Under the pieces are notes generated by a model. It saw only the letters and a list, made by a program, of their open reading frames with translations. It did not search any database and was not told the DNA's origin. From Deltaproteobacteria bacterium (GTDB lineage Bacteria; Desulfobacterota; Desulfobacteria; Desulfobacterales; JAFDMD01): a stretch of 38,090 bases of DNA. Location: the NCBI GenBank assembly GCA_019306185.1, contig JAFDMD010000008.1, positions 1-38,090 of the forward strand, given 5' to 3'. This document shows positions 1 to 8,852 of this stretch, piece after piece (the first letter of the stretch is position 1; each line of letters begins with the position of its first letter). The position numbers and the translations under genes were made by a program.

Positions 1-114
1 TCCATAGTAGGCGAATTGATAACTCCGATAGCAATGGAAGAAGGATTAAGATTTGCCATACGCGAAGGCGGCAGAACAGTAGGCGCCGGCGTCGTAAGCA
101 AAATAATCGCGTAA
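1..114 (+). CDS. tuf: Elongation factor Tu, C-terminal end (partial)
   Basis: The first 114 bases read in frame as 37 residues and a TAA stop. They contain the domain 3 end of EF-Tu: '[19 protein letters not shown]' followed by VVSKIIA. EF-Tu is the GTPase that carries aminoacyl-tRNA to the ribosome. Only the C-terminus lies in the window, so the GTPase domain is not visible. It sits 13 bases before rpsJ on the same strand, the usual str-to-S10 junction in many bacteria, so the str operon probably lies just upstream. The family call is secure because this tail is nearly invariant. Confidence 0.95.
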   Translation, partial: SIVGELITPIAMEEGLRFAIREGGRTVGAGVVSKIIA

Positions 115-127
115 AAGAGATCAATAT

Positions 128-442
128 ATGACTAATTCCAAGATAAGAATCAGGCTTAAGGCGTATGATCATAAGCTGTTAGATCTGGCGGTTGCAGATA
201 TAGTTGACACATCTACTAAAACAGGTTCTAAAATTGTAGGACCAATACCGCTTCCGACCAGGATAAATAAAGTTTGCGTGCTCAGATCGCCGCATGTTGA
301 TAAAAAATCAAGAGAACAGTTTGAAATGAGAATACATAAAAGGCTTGTAGATATAATAGAGCCTACACAGCAAACAGTTGACGCTTTGATGAAATTAGAC
401 CTTTCGTCAGGGATACACGTTGAAATAAAATCTTATAGTTAA
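128..442 (+). CDS. rpsJ: 30S ribosomal protein S10
   Basis: A 104-residue protein of normal S10 length. It begins [19 protein letters not shown] and carries the conserved loop region '[20 protein letters not shown]' that contacts 16S rRNA in the 30S head. S10 (NusE) also takes part in transcription antitermination with NusB. It is the first gene of the S10 block, directly behind tuf and 8 bases before rplC. The start has only a weak purine-rich leader, as expected for a gene read from continuous upstream translation. Confidence 0.97.
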   Translation: MTNSKIRIRLKAYDHKLLDLAVADIVDTSTKTGSKIVGPIPLPTRINKVCVLRSPHVDKKSREQFEMRIHKRLVDIIEPTQQTVDALMKLDLSSGIHVEIKSYS

Positions 443-450
443 GGTTTATT

Positions 451-1083
451 ATGTGCAAAGGAATGATAGGAAAAAAAATAGGGATGACCTCGTATTTTAC
501 GGGTAGCGGCGAATATTGTCCCGTTACCGTTATACAACTGGGACCCTGCGTAGTTACTCAAATCAAAGACAAAGAAACCGAAAATTATCAGGCATTGCAA
601 CTCGGTTTTGTAGAGAAAAAAGCTTCTCATACAAATAAGTCCATGACAGGACATTTTGAAAAAAGCGGAGGTAAAGCTTATGCCGTTTTAAAAGAATTTA
701 AGGCGGATAACCCCTCCGATTATTCATGCGGGCAGGAAATAAAAGCGGATATATTCAGGGTCGGGGAACAAGTTGACGTTACGGGCTTTTCAAAAGGAAG
801 AGGCTTTTCAGGAGTTATGAAAAGGCATGGATTCGGCGGCGGGCGCAAATCGCATGGAAGCCATAGCTTAAGGATACCGGGTTCCATAGGTTGCAGCGCG
901 TGGCCTGCTCATGTAATAAAAGGTAAAAAAATGCCTGGACATTACGGAGTTGAAAAGCATACCATGAAAAATTTAAAAGTAATTGATATAAGAATTGAAG
1001 ATAATATCATACTATTAAAAGGTTCCGTTCCGGGAGCAAAATCGGGCTACGTTACGGTTAATAAACAGAACTTTGTGAAATAA
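451..1083 (+). CDS. rplC: 50S ribosomal protein L3
   Basis: A 210-residue L3. It opens MCKGMIGKKIGMTSYF, and the central basic extension reaching toward the peptidyl transferase centre is seen as 'SKGRGFSGVMKRHGFGGG' followed by SHGSHSLRIPGSIG. L3 is an early-assembly 50S protein bound near the 3' end of 23S rRNA. It lies in standard order between rpsJ and rplD with gaps of about 9 bases on each side, consistent with one mRNA. Nothing is unusual in length or motif content. Confidence 0.97.
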   Translation: MCKGMIGKKIGMTSYFTGSGEYCPVTVIQLGPCVVTQIKDKETENYQALQLGFVEKKASHTNKSMTGHFEKSGGKAYAVLKEFKADNPSDYSCGQEIKADIFRVGEQVDVTGFSKGRGFSGVMKRHGFGGGRKSHGSHSLRIPGSIGCSAWPAHVIKGKKMPGHYGVEKHTMKNLKVIDIRIEDNIILLKGSVPGAKSGYVTVNKQNFVK

Positions 1084-1092
1084 AGGAAGAAT

Positions 1093-1716
1093 ATGTCTCT
1101 TGTGGATGTTTTAAATATTAATAAAGAAAAAGTCGATCAGATCAACCTGAATGATGAAATCTTTAATGTGGAAGTCAAGCGGGAGCTGCTCCATGAAATT
1201 GTGAAAATGCAGCTTCTATCAAGACGGTTGGGAACAGCTTCCGCAAAAAGACGTTCCGACATAAGCGGCAGCACAAGAAAAATAATGCGCCAAAAAGGAA
1301 CCGGCAATGCGAGAAGAGGCAACATAAAGTCTCCCTTATTAAGAGGAGGCGGAGTCGTTTTTGGTCCCATTCCCAAAAGCTATGCTTACGGGATGCCGAA
1401 AAAAAAGAAAAGACTCGGGTTGAAAATGGCATTGAGCGACAAGTATAATAACGACAAACTCATCATACTTGACGAATTTCCGCTTGAAAAGATTAAAACA
1501 AAAGATTTCGTTACAATGCTTGACAATCTTGATAGAAAAAATGTTTTAATCATAATTAAAGAAAAAAATGAAAAACTTGAATTGTCGTCGCGAAATCTTG
1601 CCAAAGTGAAAGTTTTAAGAACCGAAGGCTTAAACGTATATGATCTGCTCAAGTATAATTACCTTATTATACTTAAAGACTCATTAGAAAAAATCGAAGG
1701 AAGATTATGCAGATAG
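1093..1716 (+). CDS. rplD: 50S ribosomal protein L4
   Basis: A 207-residue L4/L1e. The exit-tunnel loop is recognisable as '[20 protein letters not shown]' followed by [15 protein letters not shown], and the C-terminal half gives the conserved [13 protein letters not shown]-like stretch. L4 lines the nascent-peptide tunnel. In Escherichia coli it also represses its own operon, but no leader that would support this is visible here. Its 3' end overlaps the start of rplW by 10 bases, which suggests translational coupling. Confidence 0.97.
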   Translation: MSLVDVLNINKEKVDQINLNDEIFNVEVKRELLHEIVKMQLLSRRLGTASAKRRSDISGSTRKIMRQKGTGNARRGNIKSPLLRGGGVVFGPIPKSYAYGMPKKKKRLGLKMALSDKYNNDKLIILDEFPLEKIKTKDFVTMLDNLDRKNVLIIIKEKNEKLELSSRNLAKVKVLRTEGLNVYDLLKYNYLIILKDSLEKIEGRLCR

Positions 1717-2000
1717 ATCATTATAATATAATAAAGCGTCCTTTAATTACGGAAAAAACCACTATTCAAAAAGAAGAGGCAAAACAATTCAGTTTTGAAG
1801 TGGATAAACATTCTAATAGAATGGAAATAAAAAATGCTATAGAGCATCTTTTTAATACTAAAGTCGCCGCTGTTAGAACAATACAGGTAAAAGGGAAAAG
1901 AAAACGAAGAGGTCGGATTACGGGGAAACGGAGAGATTGGAAAAAAGCTATAGTTACCCTAAAGCCCGGTCAGAAAATAGAGTTTTTTGAAGGTATATAA
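1707..2000 (+). CDS. rplW: 50S ribosomal protein L23
   Basis: A 97-residue L23 of normal size with the conserved '[12 protein letters not shown]' N-terminal motif and the basic loop '[19 protein letters not shown]'. L23 sits at the tunnel exit and forms the docking site for trigger factor and SRP. The ATG lies inside the last codons of rplD (10-base overlap), so expression is probably coupled. rplB follows 11 bases later. Confidence 0.97.
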   Translation: MQIDHYNIIKRPLITEKTTIQKEEAKQFSFEVDKHSNRMEIKNAIEHLFNTKVAAVRTIQVKGKRKRRGRITGKRRDWKKAIVTLKPGQKIEFFEGI

Positions 2001-2011
2001 AGAGGATAACA

Positions 2012-2842
2012 ATGGCTATAAAAAAAGTTAAACCCACATCTCCCGGTCGTAGATTTCAAGAGTATTTAACTCGCGACGAAGTTACAAAAAACAAACCGGA
2101 AAAATCTTTAATTACCATACTTAAAAAAAGCGGCGGTAGAAATGTTTACGGACGCGTTACTGCAAGACATAGAGGCGGCGGAAATAAACGTTATTACAGA
2201 ATTATTGATTTTAAAAGAGATAAAATAGATATATCGGCTAAAGTGGCGTCGATTGAGTATGATCCCAACAGATCAACTTTAATTGCCTTATTACATTATG
2301 CGGACGGAGAAAAACGATATATACTCGCTCCAAACAATCTATCCGTAGGGGATCAGGTTATATCAAGTCCGAATGCAGATTTAAAGCCGGGCAATGCGCT
2401 TCCTTTAGCAAACATACCAATGGGTACCAGCATTCATAACATAGAAATGAAGATTGGCAAAGGAGGTCAGCTTGTCAGAAGCGCAGGGACATTTGCGCAA
2501 CTAATGGCTAAAGAAGGGAAATATGCCCTGATAAAAATGCCCTCTGGCGAAGTGAGAATGATACTTGCGCGATGTAAAGCGACTGTCGGACAATTAGGCA
2601 ATACAGAGCATGAAAATATATCTTTAGGTAAAGCGGGCAGAAAAAGATGGCTTGGGAAACGTCCCAGAGTGCGCGGAGTAGCTATGAATCCCGTTGATCA
2701 TCCTATGGGCGGCGGCGAAGGCAAATCTTCCGGAGGCAGGCATCCATGCAGCCCATGGGGTATGCAGACCAAAGGATATAGAACCAGAAAAAATAAAAAA
2801 CCGAGCGATAAATATATAGTTAAAAGGCGCGCGAATAAATAA
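2012..2842 (+). CDS. rplB: 50S ribosomal protein L2
   Basis: A 276-residue L2 of typical length. Hallmarks are '[20 protein letters not shown]' near residue 40 and the C-terminal catalytic-centre segment '[19 protein letters not shown]' with the invariant histidine of that motif. L2 is needed for subunit association and peptidyl transferase activity. An AGAGG leader precedes the ATG. It is placed between rplW and rpsS in canonical order; the 31-base gap to rpsS is the first slightly longer spacer in the block. Confidence 0.97.
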   Translation: MAIKKVKPTSPGRRFQEYLTRDEVTKNKPEKSLITILKKSGGRNVYGRVTARHRGGGNKRYYRIIDFKRDKIDISAKVASIEYDPNRSTLIALLHYADGEKRYILAPNNLSVGDQVISSPNADLKPGNALPLANIPMGTSIHNIEMKIGKGGQLVRSAGTFAQLMAKEGKYALIKMPSGEVRMILARCKATVGQLGNTEHENISLGKAGRKRWLGKRPRVRGVAMNPVDHPMGGGEGKSSGGRHPCSPWGMQTKGYRTRKNKKPSDKYIVKRRANK

Positions 2843-2873
2843 GTATGAGTTTGCCTTAAAAATAGGAGATTTT

Positions 2874-3146
2874 ATGCCGAGATCATTAAAAAAAGGTCCG
2901 TTTATTGATGACAAACTATTAAAAAAAGTTGAAACGGCTCAAGCAAATAAAAGCAATAAAGTTATTAAAACTTGGTCAAGAAGGTCTACAATAATACCGG
3001 AAATGGTAGGGCTTACATTAGCTATACATAACGGGAAAAAATTTATTCCCGTATTTATTACGGAAAACATGGTCGGTCATAAACTCGGCGAATTTTCTCC
3101 TACTCGTACATTTTACGGACATGCGGGCGCCAATAAGACAAAATAA
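2874..3146 (+). CDS. rpsS: 30S ribosomal protein S19
   Basis: A 90-residue S19 starting [19 protein letters not shown], with the conserved '[16 protein letters not shown]' and C-terminal '[15 protein letters not shown]' motifs. S19 lies in the 30S head and pairs with S13 and the A-site region. A TAGGAG ribosome binding site sits 6 bases ahead of the ATG. It is followed by rplV after 16 bases. Length and motifs are ordinary for the family. Confidence 0.97.
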   Translation: MPRSLKKGPFIDDKLLKKVETAQANKSNKVIKTWSRRSTIIPEMVGLTLAIHNGKKFIPVFITENMVGHKLGEFSPTRTFYGHAGANKTK

Positions 3147-3162
3147 GAAAAAGAGATAAAAA

Positions 3163-3504
3163 ATGTCTGAAATAGAAGTTAAAGCAATAGGAAGACACAT
3201 ACGCATTTCTCCTTACAAGGTTCGTATGTTAATTGGCGGCATAAAAGGAAAAAAAGCGGGATTAAGCCGCGGTATCCTTAAAGTTATGCCTCAAAAAGCT
3301 GCAAAAATTTTAGGAAAAATATTAAATTCGGCTATTGCTAACGCCGAGCAGAATAACAAATTGGATGTTGATTCTCTTATTGTAAAAAATGTAACCGTCG
3401 ATCAAGGTCCTACTTTGAAACGCTTTAAAGCAAGAGCCCGCGGAAGAGGGACAAGAATATTAAAGCGCTCCAGTCATATCACTGTAATAGTAGCCAAAAG
3501 TTGA
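3163..3504 (+). CDS. rplV: 50S ribosomal protein L22
   Basis: A 113-residue L22. The N-terminal '[16 protein letters not shown]' segment and the C-terminal hairpin '[18 protein letters not shown]' that reaches into the exit tunnel are both present. This tip is where macrolide-resistance changes occur in the family; nothing abnormal is seen. It lies between rpsS and rpsC, and 26 bases with a strong AAGGAGG separate it from rpsC. Confidence 0.97.
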   Translation: MSEIEVKAIGRHIRISPYKVRMLIGGIKGKKAGLSRGILKVMPQKAAKILGKILNSAIANAEQNNKLDVDSLIVKNVTVDQGPTLKRFKARARGRGTRILKRSSHITVIVAKS

Positions 3505-3530
3505 GGCTTATAATAAGAAGGAGGTAGATC

Positions 3531-4199
3531 TTGGGTCAAAAAGTAAATCCTATAGGATTAAGATTGGGAAGTTTTAAAACGTGGGAATCCCAGTGGTATG
3601 AAGAAAAGAAAAAATATTCCGAGTACATATACGAAGATTATAAGCTCAGGAATTTTATTAAGAAAAAACTTAACCATGCCGGCGTTTCAAAAATCGAAAT
3701 CGAAAGATCATCTAAATGGGTTAGACTTCGAATACATACGGCAAGGCCGGGCATAGTCATAGGAAGAAAAGGCGTTGAAATCGAAAATCTTAAAAAAAAA
3801 ATAGAAAAAATGGTTTCCGTGGAAGCCCTTCTTGATATACAAGAAGTAAAAAGACCCGAGTTGGACGCTCAATTAATATCCGAGAATGTAGCATCGCAAT
3901 TAATTCGAAGAATAGCTTTTAGACGAGCTATGCAAAGAGGAGTTTCTCTTGCTATGAAATTTGGAGCCGAGGGGGTAAAAATAATCTGTTCCGGCAGACT
4001 GGGCGGCGCAGAAATGGCTAGAACAGAATGGTATAAAGAAGGCAGAATCCCGCTACATACTTTAAGAGCGGATATTGATTACGGAACAAGCGAAGCAAAA
4101 ACCACTTACGGAATAATAGGCGTAAAAGTTTTTGTATTTAAAGGCGAAATATTGTCTGTCGAAGATAAAAAAAATGCTTTATTTGCAGAAAGAAATTAA
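3531..4199 (+). CDS. rpsC: 30S ribosomal protein S3
   Basis: A 222-residue S3 starting at TTG (read as Met) with an AAGGAGG site 6 bases upstream. The family N-terminus [13 protein letters not shown] begins exactly there, which fixes the start. A KH domain is visible around '[19 protein letters not shown]' (GxxG within VIGRKGVE), and the C-terminal S3 domain contains '[18 protein letters not shown]'. S3 is part of the mRNA entry channel helicase. Three bases separate it from rplP. It is one of five small-subunit genes in this operon that start with TTG. Confidence 0.97.
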   Translation: MGQKVNPIGLRLGSFKTWESQWYEEKKKYSEYIYEDYKLRNFIKKKLNHAGVSKIEIERSSKWVRLRIHTARPGIVIGRKGVEIENLKKKIEKMVSVEALLDIQEVKRPELDAQLISENVASQLIRRIAFRRAMQRGVSLAMKFGAEGVKIICSGRLGGAEMARTEWYKEGRIPLHTLRADIDYGTSEAKTTYGIIGVKVFVFKGEILSVEDKKNALFAERN

Positions 4200-4202
4200 A
4201 AA

Positions 4203-4616
4203 ATGCTGAGTCCTAAAAAAGTTAAATTTAGAAAACAACAGCGCGGAAGAATGAAAGGCGTCGTATGTCGCGGAAACGACTTAAGCTTCGGAGAATTCGG
4301 GCTTCAAGCGGTTGGATGCGGGAAAATAGGCGCAAGAGAAATTGAAGCCGCTCGTATTGCAATGACCCGTCATGCAAAAAGAGGCGGTAAAATATGGATT
4401 AGAATGTTTCCGGATAAACCTTTTACCAAAAAACCGGCGGAGGTAAGAATGGGAAAAGGGAAAGGAGCTCCCGAAGGATGGGAGGCAGTAATCAGACCAG
4501 GTAAAATACTATATGAAATGGCTGGAATACCGAAAAGCGTAGCAAAAGAAGCCTTAAGGCTTGCCTCTCACAAACTTTCGGTGAAAACCAGATTTGTATC
4601 GAGGGACGAGCAATAA
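4203..4616 (+). CDS. rplP: 50S ribosomal protein L16
   Basis: A 137-residue L16 opening [19 protein letters not shown], with '[20 protein letters not shown]' and '[18 protein letters not shown]'-like segments typical of the family. L16 organises the A-site tRNA binding region of the 50S subunit. Its TAA stop shares one base with the ATG of rpmC, giving a TAATG junction that usually means translational coupling. The gap to rpsC upstream is three bases. Confidence 0.97.
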   Translation: MLSPKKVKFRKQQRGRMKGVVCRGNDLSFGEFGLQAVGCGKIGAREIEAARIAMTRHAKRGGKIWIRMFPDKPFTKKPAEVRMGKGKGAPEGWEAVIRPGKILYEMAGIPKSVAKEALRLASHKLSVKTRFVSRDEQ

Positions 4617-4807
4617 TGAAAACCGAAGAAATTAGAGCCTTAAGCGCTCATGAGCAGGAAAACAAATTAAACGAATTAAACGAATCTCTTTTTAATTTTC
4701 GTTTTCAACATGAAATAGGGCAGCTTGATAATACTTCCAAATTAAGATTTACAAAACAAGATATTGCCCGTATAAAAACAATAATTAATCAAAAACGAAA
4801 TAAATAG
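4616..4807 (+). CDS. rpmC: 50S ribosomal protein L29
   Basis: A 63-residue L29, a short two-helix protein at the tunnel exit next to L23. The conserved pattern is 'ELNESLFNFRFQHEIGQLDN' followed by a C-terminal KQDIARIKTIINQKR helix. The ATG overlaps the rplP stop by one base. Sequence conservation in L29 is modest, but length, helix pattern and its position between rplP and rpsQ make the call firm. Confidence 0.95.
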   Translation: MKTEEIRALSAHEQENKLNELNESLFNFRFQHEIGQLDNTSKLRFTKQDIARIKTIINQKRNK

Positions 4808-4816
4808 TAACATCTT

Positions 4817-5074
4817 ATGGAAAAACAAGCAATAAAAAGACAATTATCAGGCATTGTTACCAGCGACAAAATGGATAAGTCGGTTGTCGTTCAGGTCGAG
4901 AGAATAGTTAAGCATCCTCTTTATAAAAAATATATAAAAAGACGCTCTCGATTTGTAGCGCATGACGAAGGCAATCAATGCAAAATCGGCGATAAAATAG
5001 TAATAACCGCATCAAGACCGATTAGTAAAACCAAAAGATGGTATGTAAGTAATATACTCGAAAAAGCAGTTTAA
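4817..5074 (+). CDS. rpsQ: 30S ribosomal protein S17
   Basis: An 85-residue S17 with '[18 protein letters not shown]' followed by [11 protein letters not shown], the OB-fold strands of the family, and the loop [19 protein letters not shown]17 is a primary 16S rRNA binding protein needed early in 30S assembly. It follows rpmC by 9 bases and precedes rplN by 20 bases. No strong Shine-Dalgarno sequence is visible before the ATG, so it may rely on coupling. Confidence 0.96.
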   Translation: MEKQAIKRQLSGIVTSDKMDKSVVVQVERIVKHPLYKKYIKRRSRFVAHDEGNQCKIGDKIVITASRPISKTKRWYVSNILEKAV

Positions 5075-5094
5075 TTGCTTTAAGGAATAGACTA

Positions 5095-5463
5095 ATGATA
5101 CAGGTAGAAACAAGATTAAACGTAGCGGATAATTCAGGCGCAAAAGAGGTTTATTGCATCAAGGTCCTCGGAGGCTCAAGAAGAAGATATGCAAGTATCG
5201 GCGACATAATTGTCGTTTCCGTTAAAGAGGCCATACCTAATGCAAAAGTTAAAAAAGGAGATATTTTAAAAGCCGTAGTTGTCAGGAGCAAAAAAGCTAT
5301 AAAAAGACGGGACGGCTCATATATCAGGTTCGACGAAAATTCCGCCGTGTTAATAGGCTCTAACAAAGAGCCTATAGGAACTCGTATCTTTGGACCGGTC
5401 GCAAGAGAATTGCGCTCTAAAAAATTCACCAAAATAGTTTCGCTCGCTCCCGAAGTATTATAA
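5095..5463 (+). CDS. rplN: 50S ribosomal protein L14
   Basis: A 122-residue L14, one of the most conserved 50S proteins. It starts [19 protein letters not shown], carries '[20 protein letters not shown]' and '[15 protein letters not shown]', and ends with [12 protein letters not shown]. It binds 23S rRNA at the subunit interface beside L19 and is the target of the silencing factor RsfS. A TAAGGA site lies 9 bases before the ATG. It opens the spc part of the block, with no gap or promoter visible between the two parts. Confidence 0.97.
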   Translation: MIQVETRLNVADNSGAKEVYCIKVLGGSRRRYASIGDIIVVSVKEAIPNAKVKKGDILKAVVVRSKKAIKRRDGSYIRFDENSAVLIGSNKEPIGTRIFGPVARELRSKKFTKIVSLAPEVL

Positions 5464-5480
5464 AATTAAGAGATATTATT

Positions 5481-5810
5481 ATGTTAAATATAAAGACTTA
5501 TATAAAAAAAGATGATAAAGTTAAAATAATAGTTGGTAAAGATAAAGATAGAGTAGGCAAAGTTTTAAAAATAGATAAGAAAATAGGAAGAGTTATTGTT
5601 GAAAAAGCAAACATCGTTAAACGCCATCTTAAACCGAGCAAGCAGAACCCACAAGGCGGAATAGCGGAAAAAGAGGCTCCTATTCAACTCTCTAACATAA
5701 TGTTAATGTGCAATAAATGCTTAAAACCCGCGCGTATTAGAATAAAAGTTTTAGAGGATAGAAAAAAAATACGCGTTTGCACCAAATGCGGCGAAGTTAT
5801 CGACGCTTAA
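5481..5810 (+). CDS. rplX: 50S ribosomal protein L24
   Basis: A 109-residue L24 with an N-terminal KOW motif, 'IKKDDKVKIIVGKDKDRVGK', and the family's NIVKRHLKPS and GGIAEKEAPIQLSN segments. L24 is an assembly initiator near the tunnel exit. The C-terminal part contains two CxxC pairs (Cys-Asn-Lys-Cys and Cys-Thr-Lys-Cys) that could bind zinc, a feature of some bacterial L24 proteins. It is 17 bases behind rplN and 21 bases before rplE. Confidence 0.96.
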   Translation: MLNIKTYIKKDDKVKIIVGKDKDRVGKVLKIDKKIGRVIVEKANIVKRHLKPSKQNPQGGIAEKEAPIQLSNIMLMCNKCLKPARIRIKVLEDRKKIRVCTKCGEVIDA

Positions 5811-5831
5811 AAAATCTGTCAGAGGTAGTAA

Positions 5832-6371
5832 ATGTCAGAATTTCAAACATTTTATAAAAACCAAGTCGCGCCTAAACTTTTTGAGAGTTTTAACTATACA
5901 AACGTTAGTAAAATTCCAAAACTCAAAAAAGTAGTTTTAAACATGGGTTTAGGAGAGGCAATTCAAAACATTAAAATATTAGATGCGGCAGTAGCAGAAC
6001 TGAGTACCATAGCGGGGCAACAACCCGTAATAACAAGGGCAAAAAAATCAATATCCGCTTTTAAGTTAAGAGCCGGCATGCCGATAGGATGCATGGTAAC
6101 TTTAAGGCGCAGGAAAATGTATGATTTTGTCAACAGACTTATCAATATCGCTTTGCCAAGAGTTCGCGATTTTCGAGGCATATCTGGTAAAGCGTTTGAC
6201 GGAAAGGGGAATTATTCGCTTGGAATAAAAGAGCATATAATCTTTCCCGAAATAGACTATGATAAAATTGATAAAATTAAAGGTATAAATATAACCTTAG
6301 TTACAAGCGCAGAAACCGACAAAGAAGCAAAAGAGCTTCTTAAATTGTTAGGTATGCCTTTTAGAAATTAA
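5832..6371 (+). CDS. rplE: 50S ribosomal protein L5
   Basis: A 179-residue L5 of normal length. Motifs include '[20 protein letters not shown]', '[20 protein letters not shown]' and '[20 protein letters not shown]'. L5 binds 5S rRNA and contacts the P-site tRNA and S13. An AGAGG site precedes the ATG. It is followed after 19 bases by rpsN, as in the canonical spc order. Confidence 0.97.
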   Translation: MSEFQTFYKNQVAPKLFESFNYTNVSKIPKLKKVVLNMGLGEAIQNIKILDAAVAELSTIAGQQPVITRAKKSISAFKLRAGMPIGCMVTLRRRKMYDFVNRLINIALPRVRDFRGISGKAFDGKGNYSLGIKEHIIFPEIDYDKIDKIKGINITLVTSAETDKEAKELLKLLGMPFRN

Positions 6372-6390
6372 ACATACAAGGAGGAACGGC

Positions 6391-6576
6391 TTGGCAAAAG
6401 CAGCCTTAAGAAACAAAGCAAAAAGAAAACCGAAATACAAGGTTAGGACATACAATCGTTGTCCTATTTGCGGGAGACCGCGAGGCTTTTTAAGAAAATT
6501 CGGAGTATGTCGTATCTGTTTTAGATCCCTTGCTTCTGCGGGCAAACTTCCCGGAGTTACGAAGTCAAGTTGGTAA
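6391..6576 (+). CDS. rpsN: 30S ribosomal protein S14, zinc-binding (type Z)
   Basis: A 61-residue S14 of the short zinc-binding type. The metal ligands are the two CxxC pairs in '[20 protein letters not shown]', typical of the C+ paralogue; the zinc-free form is about 100 residues. S14 completes the 30S head. Translation starts at TTG with an AAGGAGG site 7 bases upstream, and the standard [16 protein letters not shown]-terminus begins there. An unusually long 156-base spacer containing a hairpin follows before rpsH. No zinc-free paralogue is in view. Confidence 0.96.
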   Translation: MAKAALRNKAKRKPKYKVRTYNRCPICGRPRGFLRKFGVCRICFRSLASAGKLPGVTKSSW

Positions 6577-6649
6577 ATCATATAAAAATTAAACGAATAA
6601 TGATTTAAAATTCTAACATGAAACGGCAATTCAAATAAGATAAACGAAG

Positions 6650-6711
6650 TGTAAAGTTAACAATTTATAGCGGAATTATAATATTGCCGTTAAAGTTTTT
6701 ATAACTTTACA
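6650..6711 (+). promoter_or_regulatory. Long-loop hairpin in the rpsN-rpsH spacer, possible regulatory site
   Basis: The 156-base gap between rpsN and rpsH is the longest inside the ribosomal block. It contains a perfect 10-base inverted repeat, TGTAAAGTTA at 6650-6659 and TAACTTTACA at 6702-6711, enclosing 42 bases with a TATAAT hexamer at 6677-6682. No good -35 partner was found for that hexamer. The position immediately before rpsH fits either an internal promoter or an autoregulatory RNA structure. In E. coli, S8 represses spc mRNA at the L5 start, so any S8 role here would be at a different place and is speculation. Confidence 0.35.
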
Positions 6712-6732
6712 AAATTAATAGGAGAAACGGAA

Positions 6733-7137
6733 ATGTCAATGAGCGATCCTATTGCAGATATGATAACAAGAATTCGGAACGCCGGAAGAGCAAATAAAAA
6801 AAGCGTCCGAATACCGGGATCAAGATTTAAGATAGCGCTTGCCAAACTCTTACAAGAGGAAGGTTATATCGAAAATTATAAATTCGAGAAAGATAATAAA
6901 CAGGGAATATTGTCGGTCTATCTTAAATATAAAAAAGATGATGAAAAAAAACATTGTATAGAAGACATACAAAGAGTCAGTAGGCCCGGAAGACGAAGCT
7001 ACGTAAAAGGAAATGATATTAAGCCAGTTTTAAACGGTTTGGGAATATCCGTTTTGTCAACCTCGGACGGTCTTATGACGGATAAAACCGCCGATTCGAA
7101 AAATGTCGGCGGCGAAATCGTATGTAACGTATGGTAG
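6733..7137 (+). CDS. rpsH: 30S ribosomal protein S8
   Basis: A 134-residue S8. The N-terminus 'MSDPIADMITRIRNAGRANK' is the family start. The ATG two codons earlier is chosen because it has GGAG at an 8-base spacing; the family Met at 6739 remains possible. The C-terminal domain shows SRPGRRSYVKGNDIKPV followed by ISVLSTSDGLMTDKTA, the 16S rRNA helix 21 binding face. It follows an unusual long spacer and precedes rplF by 15 bases. Confidence 0.97.
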   Translation: MSMSDPIADMITRIRNAGRANKKSVRIPGSRFKIALAKLLQEEGYIENYKFEKDNKQGILSVYLKYKKDDEKKHCIEDIQRVSRPGRRSYVKGNDIKPVLNGLGISVLSTSDGLMTDKTADSKNVGGEIVCNVW

Positions 7138-7152
7138 TAAGGAGTTAAATTA

Positions 7153-7689
7153 ATGTCTCGAATAGGGAAAAAACCGATAAAAATACCGGAAGGCGTTAAA
7201 ATAAAATATCAAGATAATATTGTTGAAGTCATAGGAAAAAACGGCAAAATGTCTAAGACAATACATCCTGATATTAATATCGAAATAAAAGAAGAATTTC
7301 TTCATGTGATTAGCCCAAAAAAAACCGGAAAAACGAGAGCGCTGCACGGTTTATATCGTTCACTGGTGGCAAATATGGTTACGGGAGTCAGCGTCGGTTT
7401 TGAAAGAGCGCTTGAGATTAACGGAATAGGATATAAAGCGGAAGTCCATGGAGATACCATAGTCTTTAATCTCGGTTTTTCTCATCCGATTAATTTTAAG
7501 CTTCCGGAAAGCATAACAGCGAAGATAGAAAAAAATCTGCTTAAATTGTTCGGAAACGATAAAGAAAAACTCGGTTTGACCGCAGCTTTAATAAGGGATC
7601 TAAGACCGCCGGAGCCATATAAAGGCAAAGGCATAAAATATATTGAAGAGCATATAAAAAGAAAAGCCGGAAAAACAGGGACTAAATAA
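7153..7689 (+). CDS. rplF: 50S ribosomal protein L6
   Basis: A 178-residue L6 starting MSRIGKKPIKIPEGVKI, with the duplicated L6 fold and the conserved 'RALEINGIGYKAEVHGD' and 'LIRDLRPPEPYKGKGIKY' motifs. L6 lies near the GTPase-associated region of the 50S subunit. AAGGAG is present 8 bases before the ATG. A 68-base spacer carrying a small hairpin follows before rplR. Confidence 0.97.
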   Translation: MSRIGKKPIKIPEGVKIKYQDNIVEVIGKNGKMSKTIHPDINIEIKEEFLHVISPKKTGKTRALHGLYRSLVANMVTGVSVGFERALEINGIGYKAEVHGDTIVFNLGFSHPINFKLPESITAKIEKNLLKLFGNDKEKLGLTAALIRDLRPPEPYKGKGIKYIEEHIKRKAGKTGTK

Positions 7690-7712
7690 AATTTACTAAA
7701 AAAATTACCTTA

Positions 7713-7730
7713 TACGAAAAAAATCGTATG
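7713..7730 (+). other. Small hairpin in the rplF-rplR spacer
   Basis: ATACGA and TCGTAT form a perfect 6-base inverted repeat around an A-rich loop of six bases inside the 68-base spacer between rplF and rplR. It is not followed by a T-run, so it is not a convincing terminator. It may be an mRNA processing or stability element, or chance in AT-rich DNA. Confidence 0.3.
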
Positions 7731-7757
7731 AAAGGCAAATAGTCTGGAGAGCAATAT

Positions 7758-8141
7758 ATGAGTTCTTTAAATGAAAAAAAACTCGGACATATAAAAAGAA
7801 AAAAAAGAATCCGAAAAAAAATATACGGGACATCAGAACGTCCAAGACTTTGCGTGTTTAGAAGCGCTCAACATATTTACGCGCAACTTATAAACGATAC
7901 TATAGGCGCAACCTTGGCGTCTACTTCTACGTTAGAAAAGATTTTTTTGCAACATCCCGACATTCAAGATAAAAAAAATAAGGGCAAAAAAATAGAAGCC
8001 GATATAGTAGGACAGATTATAGGGAAGAGTGCTCTTGAAAAAGGAATAAAAAAGGTCGTTTTCGATAGAAACGGTTTTTTGTATCATGGGCGAGTGAAAG
8101 CGGTTTCCGAAGGAGCTCGTAAAGCTGGTTTGGATTTTTAA
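7758..8141 (+). CDS. rplR: 50S ribosomal protein L18
   Basis: A 127-residue L18. The basic N-terminus leads into '[20 protein letters not shown]', and the C-terminus has '[20 protein letters not shown]' followed by ARKAGLDF, the family's invariant end. L18 binds 5S rRNA with L5. TGGAGAG lies before the ATG. It is 15 bases from rpsE, whose strong AAGGAGG overlaps the rplR stop region. Confidence 0.97.
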   Translation: MSSLNEKKLGHIKRKKRIRKKIYGTSERPRLCVFRSAQHIYAQLINDTIGATLASTSTLEKIFLQHPDIQDKKNKGKKIEADIVGQIIGKSALEKGIKKVVFDRNGFLYHGRVKAVSEGARKAGLDF

Positions 8142-8155
8142 TAAGGAGGCGTTTT

Positions 8156-8665
8156 TTGTTTAAACAGGAAACAGACGAAATACAGTTAATAGATAAGGTC
8201 GTTCATATAAGCAGAGTCGCAAAAGTTGTTAAAGGCGGACGCAGATTCAGTTTTAGCGCAATAGTTGTCGTAGGAGATGGAAACGGCAAAGTCGGATATG
8301 GATTAGGCAAAGCGGGCGAAGTTCCCTCGGCAGTTCGTAAAGGCGTTGAAAAAGCTAAAAAAAATATGACCAAAGTATCATTGTTAAACGGAACGGTTCC
8401 TTATCAGGTGGTCGGAAAATTCGGGGCCGGAAAAGTATTGTTAAAGCCCGCTTCCGAAGGAACGGGTTTGATCGCCGGAGGCGCCGTAAGAGCCGTATTG
8501 GAGGCGGTAGGCGTTCAGAACATACTTACCAAATGTATCGGCACAAACAATCCGCATAATGTAGTAAAAGCAACCATCGAGGGGCTTGCCAGATTGACAT
8601 CGCCTGAAGAGGCGGCGTTAAAGCGCGGTAAAAAAGTCGAAGAATTGAGAATGGGCGGTAAATAA
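8156..8665 (+). CDS. rpsE: 30S ribosomal protein S5
   Basis: A 169-residue S5. The double-stranded RNA binding-like N-domain shows '[20 protein letters not shown]' followed by [13 protein letters not shown], and the C-domain has [22 protein letters not shown]5 acts in decoding fidelity and the mRNA entry channel. The start is TTG with AAGGAGG 6 bases upstream, which decides it over downstream codons. rpmD starts 3 bases after its stop. Confidence 0.97.
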   Translation: MFKQETDEIQLIDKVVHISRVAKVVKGGRRFSFSAIVVVGDGNGKVGYGLGKAGEVPSAVRKGVEKAKKNMTKVSLLNGTVPYQVVGKFGAGKVLLKPASEGTGLIAGGAVRAVLEAVGVQNILTKCIGTNNPHNVVKATIEGLARLTSPEEAALKRGKKVEELRMGGK

Positions 8666-8667
8666 CA

Positions 8668-8847
8668 ATGGCAAAAATAAAAATAACCCTTATTAGAAGC
8701 ATGAACGGAAAATCCGAGGCTCAACGTAAAGTAGCGCGAGGGCTTGGATTAAGAAAAATAAACAGCGTCGTTACATTAGAAGACACTCCGTCAATAAGAG
8801 GCATGCTCAACAAAGCGCCTCATCTTTTTGCCGTGCAAGGAGAATAG
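8668..8847 (+). CDS. rpmD: 50S ribosomal protein L30
   Basis: A 59-residue reading frame starting ATG two bases after the rpsE stop and ending TAG. The protein begins MAKIKITLIRSMNGKSEAQ and contains 'RGLGLRKINSVVTLEDTPSI' followed by RGMLNKAPHLFAV. This matches L30: a short beta-alpha-beta protein with an LGLRKI-like core and a GM(L/I)xKxxHLxxV C-terminus. It fills the expected place between rpsE and rplO. It is easily missed because it is short; confidence is high. Confidence 0.95.
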   Translation: MAKIKITLIRSMNGKSEAQRKVARGLGLRKINSVVTLEDTPSIRGMLNKAPHLFAVQGE

Positions 8848-8852
8848 TAAAA

